This document shows positions 16,342 to 24,921 of a stretch of DNA of 33,935 nucleotides, in pieces. The stretch comes from Clostridiales bacterium (lineage in GTDB: Bacteria > Bacillota > Clostridia > Saccharofermentanales > Saccharofermentanaceae), in assembly GCA_017480325.1 (NCBI GenBank), contig JAFVAY010000001.1, positions 1-33,935 of the forward strand, written 5' to 3'. The notes beneath the pieces are model-generated. The model was not told the DNA's origin, did not search any database, and worked only from the letters and a program-made list of their open reading frames with translations. A program made the translations under genes and the position numbers. Numbering within the stretch: the first letter of the stretch is position 1; each line of letters starts with the position of its first letter.

Positions 16342-17847
16342 ATGAAGAATCTGACAATACGTAATAAGCTTAAGACAACGGCAGTAATTATTGCTTTGGC
16401 ACTTCTTATAGGGGGATGCTCACAAGCGGCATTAACCTCATCCCCGATAGATACCGAGTCAACAGAAGTGACCGAGAGCCTTTACTCAGACAGAGACTAT
16501 GAGACTTCCTATGACGAATCCGATGCGATATCAATAGAGCTTCAGGATGAGTCTATAACTATAACCGAAGCCGGAACATACATAGTCACAGGAACGCTGG
16601 AGGACGGTTCGATCGTTATCGATGCGGGTGACGAAGACAAGATACAGCTTGTACTCGCAGGCTGTTCGATCACATCTTCAAGCTCCGCCTGTATCTATGT
16701 CAAGAATGCAGACAAGGTATTCATCACAACCGAGGCCGGTACAGTCAACACGCTGACTAACACCGAGGGCTTCGAGGCTGACGGGGATATTAATGTAGAC
16801 GGTGTGATTTTCGCTAAGGATGACCTGACTCTGAACGGAGAAGGCACACTGGTGATAGAGTCCTGCGACCACGGTATCGTGTGCAAGGATGAGCTTATCG
16901 TAACAAGCGGAGTCTATGACATAACGTCTGCCGAGGACGGTCTTCAGGCTAATGACCTCATCGCCGTATCGGGAGGAAGCTTCACCATCAACGCCGGAGA
17001 TGACGCGATGCATTCCGAAGTCGATCTCGTGATCGACGGCGGGAACATAGATATCCCTGAATGTAAGGAAGGCCTCGAGGGCAACTTTATAACAATAAAC
17101 GGCGGAGATATCACCATTATAGCCTCTGACGATGCCGTCAATGCCGCAGGAGATCAGGCCGCCTCTCTTGAGATCAACGGCGGAACAATAGACATTACGA
17201 CCTACGGGGACGGAATGGATTCTAACGGGACTCTGTCCATAACAGACGGATACATAACCATCAGCGGTCCCGAGAACGCAGGTAACGGCTCACTTGATTA
17301 TGACAGCACAGGCTCCATAACCGGAGGAACGATAATAGCTGCAGGTATGTCAGGCATGGAGATGAACTTCAGTGAAGCCTCTCAGGGCTCGATTCTGATA
17401 TCGACCGGTGCCCAGTCTTCCGGAACTACCATTACGATCACCGACTCATCCGGCAATGAGATATTAAGCTATACCCCTACTACCTCCTACTCGTGTGTAC
17501 TTATAAGCTCACCTGAATTAGAAGTCGGACAGACCTATACCATAACGTCAGGCTCCTCGTCACAGGAAGTGACCTTAAGCGATTATATCTATGGCCAGAC
17601 GATGGGAATGGGCGGCTTCGGCGGTCCCGGAGGAAACGGCTTCGGCGGTGGTCAGATGCCCGGCGACTTCGAAGGCGGGGAATTTGACGGACAGATGCCC
17701 GGCGGCGGCCGTGGCAGAAGAGGATTCGGCGACGATAACTTTGACGGTCAGACTCCACCCGAGCTTCCCGATGACTTCGACGGAGAAACTCCGCCTGAAC
17801 CTCCGGAAGGTTTCGACGGGCAGACGCCGCCTGATATGCCTCAGTAA
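16342..17847 (+). CDS. carbohydrate-binding beta-helix lipoprotein (Cthe_2159/DUF4353-like)
   Basis: Secreted lipoprotein of 501 residues. The lipobox is LLIGGC with lipidated C26. The body (about 60-400) is a series of repeats with ITITEAGTYIVTG, SIVIDAGDEDKIQLVLAG and many GG-D-I turns, typical of the right-handed parallel beta-helix of the Cthe_2159 family, which binds acidic polysaccharides such as polygalacturonate. A Gly-rich stretch (about 420-465) is followed by three near-repeats of FDGxTPPExP ending the protein. The tail is Pro-rich like the linker of the adjacent sensor kinase. It follows the DUF4956 gene by 14 bases with a GGAGG site and ends at a strong terminator. Confidence 0.82.
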   Translation: MKNLTIRNKLKTTAVIIALALLIGGCSQAALTSSPIDTESTEVTESLYSDRDYETSYDESDAISIELQDESITITEAGTYIVTGTLEDGSIVIDAGDEDKIQLVLAGCSITSSSSACIYVKNADKVFITTEAGTVNTLTNTEGFEADGDINVDGVIFAKDDLTLNGEGTLVIESCDHGIVCKDELIVTSGVYDITSAEDGLQANDLIAVSGGSFTINAGDDAMHSEVDLVIDGGNIDIPECKEGLEGNFITINGGDITIIASDDAVNAAGDQAASLEINGGTIDITTYGDGMDSNGTLSITDGYITISGPENAGNGSLDYDSTGSITGGTIIAAGMSGMEMNFSEASQGSILISTGAQSSGTTITITDSSGNEILSYTPTTSYSCVLISSPELEVGQTYTITSGSSSQEVTLSDYIYGQTMGMGGFGGPGGNGFGGGQMPGDFEGGEFDGQMPGGGRGRRGFGDDNFDGQTPPELPDDFDGETPPEPPEGFDGQTPPDMPQ

Positions 17848-17920
17848 GGTCTCTGAAGTAGTCTCTGTAATTCCGGATTATTAGCCGAATTCGGAGATTA
17901 GACCGTAAATTCTCTGAACA

Positions 17921-17966
17921 CGTCTCCGTAAATCAGCCAAATCGGCGGATAACGGAGACGTTCTTT
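17921..17966 (+). terminator. rho-independent terminator between convergent operons
   Basis: CGTCTCCGT (17921-17929) pairs perfectly with ACGGAGACG (17952-17960), and the plus strand continues TTCTTTAT. The rest of the 132-bp gap holds only a second weak inverted repeat built on AATTC/GAATT. It separates the lipoprotein operon from the leftward transketolase operon. Confidence 0.8.
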
Positions 17967-17979
17967 ATATCTCTATTCT

Positions 17980-18927
17980 TTATGCTTTCTTAAGTGCGAT
18001 AACCTGCTTACACTTCTCGGCGATGTCGAAGCCTGTGAGGTGATAAGCTGCCATAAGCTCTGCAGGTGTGCCGGAACGGCCGAATACGTCATTAACGCCT
18101 ACGCGAAGCATCGGACAGGGCGCATTCTCCACCAGAGCCTCGGCGACCGCACCGCCTAAGCCTCCGACGATGGAATGCTCTTCGCAGGTGACGATACAAC
18201 CGGTCTCGCGGGATGCCTTAACGATAGCCTCTACATCTATAGGCTTGATCGTATGCATATCGAGCAAGCGTGCGGATATTCCCTCAGCCTCGAGTATAGA
18301 AACTGCCTCATAAGCCTGCTCTACCATATATCCGCAGGCGATAATCGTAACATCGGTTCCGTCCTTGATCTGCAACGCCTTACCGATCTTAAAGTCGACC
18401 TCGGAGCCGAAGTCTCCGTAGAAGGAGTCCGTCGCCAGACGGGCAAGTCTTACATAGAAAGGTCCGTCGTTCTCATAAGCAGCCTTTACCGCATATCTTG
18501 CGGACGCCGCATCGGCGGGACAAAGCACCGTCATGTTAGGCAGAGCCCTCATAATAGCGAGGTCCTCCAGGCACTGGTGAGATGCACCGTCCTCACCTAC
18601 CGTGATACCTGCGTGGGTAGCGCACACCTTGACGTTAAGATTCGGGTAGCACACGGAGTTTCTGATCTGCTCACAAGCTCTCTCGGATGCGAACATCGCG
18701 AAAGAGGATACGAATGCGATCTTGCCGCAGGTAGCCATACCCGCAGCGGCAGCTACCATGTTAGCCTCGGCTATACCCATATCGAAATGTCTTTCGGGGA
18801 AGACCGCCTTAAACTTACCCGTATTTGTCGAGCCTGCGAGATCTGCGTCGAATACTACTACTCTCTCGTCAGAACCGATCTCCTGAAGCGTTCTTCCGTA
18901 AGCCTCTCTTGTTGCCATCTTGCTCAT
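17980..18927 (-). CDS. transketolase, C-terminal subunit (split enzyme)
   Basis: Second half of a two-subunit transketolase, which moves two-carbon ketol units between sugar phosphates in the non-oxidative pentose phosphate pathway. It holds the pyrimidine-binding domain (about residues 1-165), with the TPP-activating Glu in FDMGIAEANMVAAAAGMA, and the C-terminal transketolase domain (about 185-310) with CEEHSIVGGLGGAVAE. Length 315 is usual for the split form. It starts 4 bases after the N-terminal subunit gene stops, so the two are co-translated. DXS-like enzymes are alternatives but have a single longer chain. Confidence 0.92.
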   Translation of the reverse strand: MSKMATREAYGRTLQEIGSDERVVVFDADLAGSTNTGKFKAVFPERHFDMGIAEANMVAAAAGMATCGKIAFVSSFAMFASERACEQIRNSVCYPNLNVKVCATHAGITVGEDGASHQCLEDLAIMRALPNMTVLCPADAASARYAVKAAYENDGPFYVRLARLATDSFYGDFGSEVDFKIGKALQIKDGTDVTIIACGYMVEQAYEAVSILEAEGISARLLDMHTIKPIDVEAIVKASRETGCIVTCEEHSIVGGLGGAVAEALVENAPCPMLRVGVNDVFGRSGTPAELMAAYHLTGFDIAEKCKQVIALKKA

Positions 18928-18931
18928 TGGA

Positions 18932-19780
18932 TCAACCCTCCAGTTCCTTAATCTTCGCGTCGAGCTCCTCGACAGCGATCAAATACTTATCCTCCTTAGG
19001 TGCACAGCCGTGCCATGACGGATCATCCGTCATGTATGAGACTCCGCGTCCCTTATGAGTCTTCGCGATCACGAAGAACGGCTTACCTGAGCCCTTATTC
19101 TCGTGGAATGCCTTGAGCGCACCCTCGATCTCGTCGAAGTTATGTCCGTCGATAACTACGGTATTCCATCCGAAGGCCTCCGTCTTTGCCTTGATATCGC
19201 CGAGACTCATTACATCATCGACCTTACCGTCGATCTGAAGTCCGTTATTGTCGAGGAAAGCACACAGATTATCAAGCTTATAGTGAGCGGCACTCATAAG
19301 AGCCTCCCAGACCTCGCCTTCCTGCATCTCTCCGTCTCCTAAGATGGAGAATACACGATAATCCTTGTTGTCCAGCTTACCTGCCATCGCCATTCCTACG
19401 GAAGTGGATATCCCCTGGCCCAGAGAGCCTGTAGACATATCAATTCCGGGGGTAATAGCCTTACAAGGGTGTCCCTGAAGGAAGGAGCCGATCTTACGAA
19501 GATTCTTCATTTCTTCGACATCGAAGAAGCCGCGAAGTCCCAGCGCCGAATAAAGAGCCGGAGCACAGTGCCCCTTGGAAAGCACGAAGCGGTCGCGCTC
19601 AGGATTATCGGGATCAGCGGGATCAACGTTCAATTCCCTATTGTAAAGGTAGCAGATAAGATCCGTACAGGACAAAGATCCTCCCGGATGACCGCATTTG
19701 GCGTTATATACGCCCTCTATTATCCATCTTCTCATTCTTGCCGAGAATAACTCGAGCTCTTTTCTCTCATCTGCCGTCAT
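18932..19780 (-). CDS. transketolase, N-terminal (TPP-binding) subunit
   Basis: First half of the split transketolase. The thiamine diphosphate/Mg motif GDGEMQEGEVWEALMSAAHY...DNNGLQIDG begins near residue 148, and the N-terminal GHPGGSLSCTDL block near residue 29 is typical. The 282-residue length fits the family. GAGAGGCGG precedes the ATG. A TATAAT on the minus strand at 19810-19815, just beyond the alr stop, could start an extra transcript, but its -35 is poor. Confidence 0.92.
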   Translation of the reverse strand: MTADERKELELFSARMRRWIIEGVYNAKCGHPGGSLSCTDLICYLYNRELNVDPADPDNPERDRFVLSKGHCAPALYSALGLRGFFDVEEMKNLRKIGSFLQGHPCKAITPGIDMSTGSLGQGISTSVGMAMAGKLDNKDYRVFSILGDGEMQEGEVWEALMSAAHYKLDNLCAFLDNNGLQIDGKVDDVMSLGDIKAKTEAFGWNTVVIDGHNFDEIEGALKAFHENKGSGKPFFVIAKTHKGRGVSYMTDDPSWHGCAPKEDKYLIAVEELDAKIKELEG

Positions 19781-19817
19781 GTTGTACCGCCTCTCACAAA
19801 ATACGTCTTATTATATA

Positions 19818-20957
19818 TCAGTCAGTGAAAATTCTCTGCACTCTTTTTCCCACATCGCAGGTGATCTCGTAGCTTATGGTACCAAGCTCTCTCGCGAGCT
19901 CATCCGCAGACCTGTCCTGGCCGAAGATCGTAACTATATCGCCCTTCTTTATATCTCCCTTCATATCCGTGGCATCAAGCATGCACATATCCATGCAGAC
20001 ATTGCCGATAATAGGCAGTCTCTCGCCGTTAACAAGAAGCTCGAAGCCGTTGCTTAATCGCCTGGACAATCCGTCGGCATAGCCCACGGACACCGTCGCC
20101 ACCTTGGTAGGACGCTTCGCTACGAAATGCCTACCGTAGCTCACAGTAGTCCCCTCGGGAACAGTCTTAACGTGTACGACCTTCGCGTACCATGTCATTA
20201 CCGGCTTAAGATTGATATCAGTATAGGCCGAAGGGCAGCCGTCAGGCTTGAACCCGTAGAGGATCAGGCCGGCGCGCACCATATCCATATGCATGTCCGG
20301 GAATCTCATTATCCCTGCGCTGTTGCAGATATGCCTCTTCTTGAAGGTAACTCCTGCCGCCTTAAGCTCCTCTACAGTCCTGACAAAGGCCTCATACTGG
20401 CGCATGGTATACTCATCGTCATCTGTATCAGCCACGGCAAAATGCGAGAATATCCCGTATGGATTAAGCCCGGGGAGATTACATATCCTCTTGATCTGTT
20501 CGATAGCCGAGCCGTCTGTGGGAAAGCCTATCCTGCCCATTCCCGTATCAAGCTTAATGTGAATATCTGCGCTTCTTCCCTGCCTCATAGCTTCATTGGA
20601 CAGCGCTACAGCAGACTCCTCATCGTATATGGCAAGGTTAATGTTATAAAGGACTGCTTCCTCGTAGCTCTCGATGTCGGTACCTCCGAGGATCAGAAGA
20701 CGTGAAGTAATACCGCTCTGTCTTAAGTGAACAGCCTCACCGATGGTGGCGATACACAGGCCGTCCGCTCCGTTATCAAGCAGGGTTTTGGCAACCTCAT
20801 ATGCGCCGTGCCCGTAGGCATCCGCCTTAACTACGGCCATGATATCCGCCGAAGGTGCGGTGATACGTCTTATCTCTTCGATATTGGACTTAAGCGCCGA
20901 CTTATCTATCTGCACGCAGGTCCTGTCAAAGAAACATCCGTCTTCGATTATTCCCAT
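19818..20957 (-). CDS. alr: alanine racemase
   Basis: PLP enzyme that converts L-Ala to D-Ala for peptidoglycan. The PLP lysine lies in VVKADAYGHGAYEVA (about residue 43 of this start), and the second catalytic residue, Tyr, in SVGYADGLSRR near residue 275. I chose the ATG at 20957 (379 residues), giving the usual N-terminus ahead of RTCVQIDKSAL and an AAGAGG site just upstream. A longer reading frame to 21005 would overlap nnrD by 41 bases, add 16 unlikely residues and have no Shine-Dalgarno. It follows the nnrD stop by 7 bases. Alr after nnrD is a common Firmicute arrangement. Confidence 0.94.
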   Translation of the reverse strand: MGIIEDGCFFDRTCVQIDKSALKSNIEEIRRITAPSADIMAVVKADAYGHGAYEVAKTLLDNGADGLCIATIGEAVHLRQSGITSRLLILGGTDIESYEEAVLYNINLAIYDEESAVALSNEAMRQGRSADIHIKLDTGMGRIGFPTDGSAIEQIKRICNLPGLNPYGIFSHFAVADTDDDEYTMRQYEAFVRTVEELKAAGVTFKKRHICNSAGIMRFPDMHMDMVRAGLILYGFKPDGCPSAYTDINLKPVMTWYAKVVHVKTVPEGTTVSYGRHFVAKRPTKVATVSVGYADGLSRRLSNGFELLVNGERLPIIGNVCMDMCMLDATDMKGDIKKGDIVTIFGQDRSADELARELGTISYEITCDVGKRVQRIFTD

Positions 20958-20964
20958 CGTCCTC

Positions 20965-21837
20965 TTACCATCCTGTGTCCGAGAAGGCCTCGGGCAGCAT
21001 ATCAATCAGATCCATAGGCAGCATGGCTCTCTCACCTGTATAGGTAGCCGCCAGGGATCCCGCTTTACCGTGAAGATAAACCGCAGAAACTCCGGCATTA
21101 CAAGGCTTTATCCCCTGTGCAAGGAAGCCTGCGACAAGTCCTGTCAGAACGTCACCGCTTCCTCCCTTGGCCATACCGCTGTTGTCAACACAAATACTAT
21201 ACCATGTGTCATGTGGTGTATAAATCGTGGTTTTATGGTTTTTGAGTATGAGTAGACAGGTGTTCTCACGTGCAAACTGCACACAGGCCTCGTGCGTGAC
21301 CTCTCCGTTAAGAAGCCTTCCCATCTCTCCCACATGAGGGGTGATCACAGCAGGAAGAAGTCCGCGGGCTTTACGAGAAGCAAGAAGAGGCAGTAACTCC
21401 TCCTTATAGCGGGAGATGATGTTAAGAGCCCCGGCGTCTATCACCAGCGCCTTTGCCTCGAGTAGAAACTCCTCCACAAGAGCACGGGCTCTCGGGTCAG
21501 ATTCATCAAGACCGGGACCTACAGCAACGCAGGTGGCCCTTTTCGTAAGAGAATCCGCTTTACGCAGAGTGGCGGTAACATCCTTCTCCCAGGCCGAGGT
21601 CAGCGCGCAGGGGCAGTTGATCTTCACGGGAAGAAGTGCCTCATCAGTAGCGAAAGCCGTCACAAGCCCGACTCCGCTTCTTAATGCGGACGAGCACGAG
21701 AGTACGAGAGCTCCCGTCATATACTCTGATCCTGCGCATATAAGAACATGTCCGAAGTCGTTCTTGTGTGCCGTCTGGTCCCGCTCGGGAGCCATCTGCT
21801 GTACCAGCTTCTGTGTTATGAGTGTCTCTTCGCTCAT
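20965..21837 (-). CDS. nnrD: ADP-dependent (S)-NAD(P)H-hydrate dehydratase
   Basis: Metabolite-repair enzyme that dehydrates damaged NAD(P)HX back to NAD(P)H using ADP or ATP. It has the YjeF C-terminal (ribokinase-like) domain only: [19 protein letters not shown] at the start, an [12 protein letters not shown] block in the middle (about 165-177), and the nucleotide motif [22 protein letters not shown] near residue 225. The N-terminal epimerase domain (NnrE), fused in many Firmicutes, is missing, so epimerisation must be spontaneous or encoded elsewhere. A GGAGG site precedes the ATG, which overlaps the metA stop (ATGA). Confidence 0.92.
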   Translation of the reverse strand: MSEETLITQKLVQQMAPERDQTAHKNDFGHVLICAGSEYMTGALVLSCSSALRSGVGLVTAFATDEALLPVKINCPCALTSAWEKDVTATLRKADSLTKRATCVAVGPGLDESDPRARALVEEFLLEAKALVIDAGALNIISRYKEELLPLLASRKARGLLPAVITPHVGEMGRLLNGEVTHEACVQFARENTCLLILKNHKTTIYTPHDTWYSICVDNSGMAKGGSGDVLTGLVAGFLAQGIKPCNAGVSAVYLHGKAGSLAATYTGERAMLPMDLIDMLPEAFSDTGW

Positions 21838-22790
21838 GTGTCCTCCAGGTCGATCTTGTTATTACGCTCCTCATTAAGAAGGGACAGATCAAAGGGAGTC
21901 TCCTGATACACGTAGTAATTAAGCCAGTTTGTAAAAAGAAGCGTCGCAGAAGACCTCCAGAGCATTATAGGTTCATTAGCCGGGTCGTCTTCGGGATAGT
22001 AGTTCTTAGGTATCTTTATTGGACGACCGAGGTTAACATCTCTTTTGTACTCGCTGTCTAAGGTGTAGCGGTCATACTCGGAATGTCCTGTTATGAAGAA
22101 CTGGCGCCCCTTACGATCCGACACCGCGTATACACCGCTCTCGGGAGACTCGGACAGAAGTCTTAGGGCGTCAATCCCCACTATATCCTCTCTTCTAAGC
22201 TCAGTATGACGTGAATGCGGCACGAAGAAGACGTCGTTAAAGCCCCTGAAGAGCTTGACGGGCTTCGACCATGTCATGGAGTGCTCGAATACACCGAAGC
22301 ACTTCTCGGGAAGATCATACTTCGGCACGCCGTAATGGTAGTAAAGACCTGCCATCGCGCCCCAGCAGATATGCATGGTGGAATATACGTGCGTCTTGCT
22401 CCACTCCATGATGTCGCACAGCTCCTGCCAGTAATCCACTTCCTCATAAGGCATCTGCTCCACGGGTGCGCCGGTGATGATGAGACCGTCGTAGAAACGG
22501 TCCTTTATATCGGCAAATGTCTCGTAGAACTTGAACAGATGCTCCTGACTTGTGTGCTTCGACTCGTGTGTCGAGATGCGAAGAAGATCTATATCGATCT
22601 GTATCGGCGTATTCGACAGAGCGCGAAGTATCTGCGTTTCTGTTGTTTCCTTGTCCGGCATAAGATTCAGGATAACGATATGTAAGGGTCTTATATCCTG
22701 CGAGAGGGCGCGGTTCTCCTCCATAACGAAGATTCCCTCGCTCTCCAGGACGTGTCTTGCCGGAAGATTATCAGCTATTCTAATGGGCAT
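21834..22790 (-). CDS. metA: homoserine O-acetyltransferase (MetA type)
   Basis: Acylates L-homoserine in methionine synthesis. The 318-residue chain matches MetA, with the catalytic Cys in [16 protein letters not shown] (C142) and the conserved His/Glu region EHSMTWSK and [11 protein letters not shown]. The residue that sets acyl-CoA choice is E111 (TGAPVE). In studied MetA proteins Glu at 111 goes with acetyl-CoA use and Gly with succinyl-CoA, so this is called an acetyltransferase despite the MetA fold. The GGAGG site lies seven bases before the ATG. No SAM riboswitch fits in the 12-bp gap to the previous gene. Confidence 0.92.
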   Translation of the reverse strand: MPIRIADNLPARHVLESEGIFVMEENRALSQDIRPLHIVILNLMPDKETTETQILRALSNTPIQIDIDLLRISTHESKHTSQEHLFKFYETFADIKDRFYDGLIITGAPVEQMPYEEVDYWQELCDIMEWSKTHVYSTMHICWGAMAGLYYHYGVPKYDLPEKCFGVFEHSMTWSKPVKLFRGFNDVFFVPHSRHTELRREDIVGIDALRLLSESPESGVYAVSDRKGRQFFITGHSEYDRYTLDSEYKRDVNLGRPIKIPKNYYPEDDPANEPIMLWRSSATLLFTNWLNYYVYQETPFDLSLLNEERNNKIDLEDT

Positions 22791-22802
22791 TGTAATGCCT
22801 CC

Positions 22803-23810
22803 TTACTTCGAGATAAATTCATTAAGTATAGATTCCGAGGGGACCCGGGAAGGATCAACCTTCGGGATCTTGTTAAGGTGAGATACGAGCTTTCCCGCCC
22901 ACGCAAGAGCTGCGGATAAGTCCGCGAAGTCCTTGCCGGTATTGGACCTCTCCATAAACACGTTCGGGGGCAGGGTGCCTTCCTCCACCATCCTAAGAGC
23001 GTCATTAATATCCTGAAGTGCAAGAGGAGCAATTATCAGGCTCTCATAGGACAGAAAGGAATTAACGTGATGATCAGCGGCCTCGAGATAGTCGGTATAG
23101 TAATGCTCCTCGGACTTCGCTATCATCGGCCAGTAATCGATGGTAGCGATGGCGTGAGAAGCCCTGTGACGGTTATCTCTCACTATTCTTCTAAGAAGCC
23201 TGATCTCTTGGCTGTCCATAAGTTTTCGATCCGAGAACACATTCCCATAGGGCATGATGAACACCTTCATGATCTCATCGTTAAAGTCCCCGGAGACTCT
23301 CTTGTTAAGGCCATGAAGGCCTTCGACAACGAGTACTCCATCCTCGGGAAGCTTGATGGCCTCAGACGGATCCCTCTCCATCTGTCTTCTCACAGTGAAG
23401 TCGAAGAAGGGCGGTATTACGCTTTTCCCGTCGATGATATCGTGTATATCCTTATATGCGCGATCGATATCAAGTGTATCTATAGTCTCGAAGTCAGGGC
23501 GCCCCTGTCTGTCGAACTGAAGATCGTTAAGGATATAGTAATCATCAAGGGACAGGAACGCAGCCTTACGACCTGCCTTGGAAAGTCCCGCCGAGAGCCT
23601 CATGGTAAAGGTAGTCTTGCCGGAGGACGTGGGTCCTGCCACGAAGATCGCCTTCTTGGAGGTGTCGTGTATCATCATATCGACTATCTTGTCGATCCTT
23701 CCTATAAAGCCCTCTTCACTTGTTCTTATAAATTCCGGAAGCTTCTTCTCTCCGAGGTTCTCCTCAAGCTCTTCCACTGTAACATTTATCTTATCCGCGA
23801 GAAGTGCCAT
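22803..23810 (-). CDS. P-loop nucleoside kinase-like protein (uridine kinase/PRK family)
   Basis: Protein of 335 residues related to uridine kinase and phosphoribulokinase. The P-loop is GPTSSGKT (59-66), followed by FLSLDDYYILNDLQFDRQGRPDFETIDTLD (about 86-115) and VVEGLHGLN (about 161). Similar proteins in Clostridia often carry an N-terminal TGS/ThrRS-like domain and reach ~550 residues; this one has only a short N-terminal extension of about 45 residues. The substrate is not certain. AGGAGG lies four bases before the ATG. It precedes metA by 12 bases in a leftward operon. Confidence 0.8.
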   Translation of the reverse strand: MALLADKINVTVEELEENLGEKKLPEFIRTSEEGFIGRIDKIVDMMIHDTSKKAIFVAGPTSSGKTTFTMRLSAGLSKAGRKAAFLSLDDYYILNDLQFDRQGRPDFETIDTLDIDRAYKDIHDIIDGKSVIPPFFDFTVRRQMERDPSEAIKLPEDGVLVVEGLHGLNKRVSGDFNDEIMKVFIMPYGNVFSDRKLMDSQEIRLLRRIVRDNRHRASHAIATIDYWPMIAKSEEHYYTDYLEAADHHVNSFLSYESLIIAPLALQDINDALRMVEEGTLPPNVFMERSNTGKDFADLSAALAWAGKLVSHLNKIPKVDPSRVPSESILNEFISK

Positions 23811-23821
23811 ACTTCCTCCTC

Positions 23822-24430
23822 TTATCTTCTATATCTGAAAAACCTTCTTAGAATGAGTCTGTCAATAATGAAGTCGTAAACATACTGGACAGCCTTGAAG
23901 ATAAGCACGAACAACCCGGGTACAACGATCAATGCGGCAAGTCCCAGGACGAACACGAGTACTACATGAATACCGCCGGTAAGCACTCCCATCACCGTCG
24001 AGAAGCTCCCTCCGCCTGATGCGAATCTGTCCGTATACCTCTCGAGAGTCGAGTTAAGATAGTCTATAAGAAAGTCTCGAAGTCCGTTGGACTGCACTGT
24101 CAGTCTCGGGAGGATAAGACTTACGGTCAAACTCATAATAAGATAAGCCTTATATACTTTTACAGTCAAAACACATATCTTGCCCCACAGGGGCATGATG
24201 TAATACCTGAAGCAAAGTACAGGATTAAGGAAGAACATAATACTCATGATCACGATACTGAAGGTGCCAAACCTGCCCACACCCATAAGCGGGCTTCCGG
24301 TCCAGTAGAACAGAATAAGGAAGATTGCTGTCAGGATTCCATAGAGAAGAAACAGCTCGACATGGCGTCTGTTCTCAAAATCCGTATCACTCCAGTATCT
24401 GCCTAGAAACAGGCCCTCAGCGTAATCCAA
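23822..24430 (-). CDS. polytopic membrane protein of unknown function
   Basis: Unrecognised protein of 202 residues with about four hydrophobic helices: near 27-45 (LFLLYGILTAIFLILFYW), 55-72, 90-108 and 150-178. The C-terminus is basic (RRFFRYRR). A Gly/Ser-rich loop (SGGGSF) lies near 140. The start is a TTG (24428-24430) supported by GGGAGG nine bases upstream; no ATG lies near. It runs 11 bases ahead of the nucleoside kinase gene, so it is probably in the same operon. No function can be assigned. Confidence 0.6.
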   Translation of the reverse strand: MDYAEGLFLGRYWSDTDFENRRHVELFLLYGILTAIFLILFYWTGSPLMGVGRFGTFSIVIMSIMFFLNPVLCFRYYIMPLWGKICVLTVKVYKAYLIMSLTVSLILPRLTVQSNGLRDFLIDYLNSTLERYTDRFASGGGSFSTVMGVLTGGIHVVLVFVLGLAALIVVPGLFVLIFKAVQYVYDFIIDRLILRRFFRYRR

Positions 24431-24502
24431 AAGGATATTCCTCCCAATAAAAAATCCCGTCCATCTATATTAACACAGAAGCGGGGTTAAAGAAATCCGG
24501 AG

Positions 24503-24913
24503 TCAACGCAGTCTAAAGCAGCACTCGGTGGTAGATTCTATTATCTCTTTAAGCTTTGTCCAATTCCTGGGGAAGTTCTTGGTGTGGCTCGATACCAGAT
24601 CAGATCCGTCCTCGAACTTGATACAGACTCGCCAGGATGAGGGATTCGCCGTGGGATTGCCGTACTTTGCAAGCTCACCCTTGTTATAGCCCTCCATCCA
24701 TTCGATAAGGCCTGTGTAGGGAAGATTCTCCTTAATAAGCTCAAGCTTGGCGGGGGTCAGGGACTTCATGAAGTTATTATTCCACATGTATCCGTCGTTC
24801 CAGGAGATAAGTCTTCGCGCGAAGTCGTAGCGAACCTTATAGCCGCCACCCGTAAAAGAGCTTATCTCCACCTCCAGCATGGTGATGAAATTGTATCTGT
24901 CGTCCTTCTTCAT
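24503..24913 (-). CDS. hypothetical protein, 136 residues
   Basis: Small soluble protein with no recognised domain. It reads as alternating beta-strand segments (YKVRYDFARRLISW, SWRVCIKFEDGSDL) ending in a helical WTKLKEIIEST, plus Trp/Gly-rich turns. The ATG at 24911-24913 has AAGAGG directly upstream and lies 8 bases after the beta-propeller gene stop. A longer frame to 25036 would overlap that gene by 115 bases and is not credible. Possibly a DUF of the class that binds a ligand near small effector proteins, but this is a guess. Confidence 0.55.
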   Translation of the reverse strand: MKKDDRYNFITMLEVEISSFTGGGYKVRYDFARRLISWNDGYMWNNNFMKSLTPAKLELIKENLPYTGLIEWMEGYNKGELAKYGNPTANPSSWRVCIKFEDGSDLVSSHTKNFPRNWTKLKEIIESTTECCFRLR

Positions 24914-24921
24914 TTCCTCTC

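Noticed and set aside
18175..18951. Plus-strand ORF of 258 codons opposite the transketolase C-terminal subunit
   Set aside because: Antisense shadow of a well-conserved enzyme; composition is unlike a real protein.
22791..22802. SAM riboswitch or T-box before metA
   Set aside because: Only 12 bases separate metA from the upstream gene, leaving no room.
24431..24502. Terminator between the 136-residue protein and the membrane protein genes
   Set aside because: AACCCCG and CGGGATT flank a 22-base loop with a mismatch before a T run; too weak to call, although a break in the operon here is possible.
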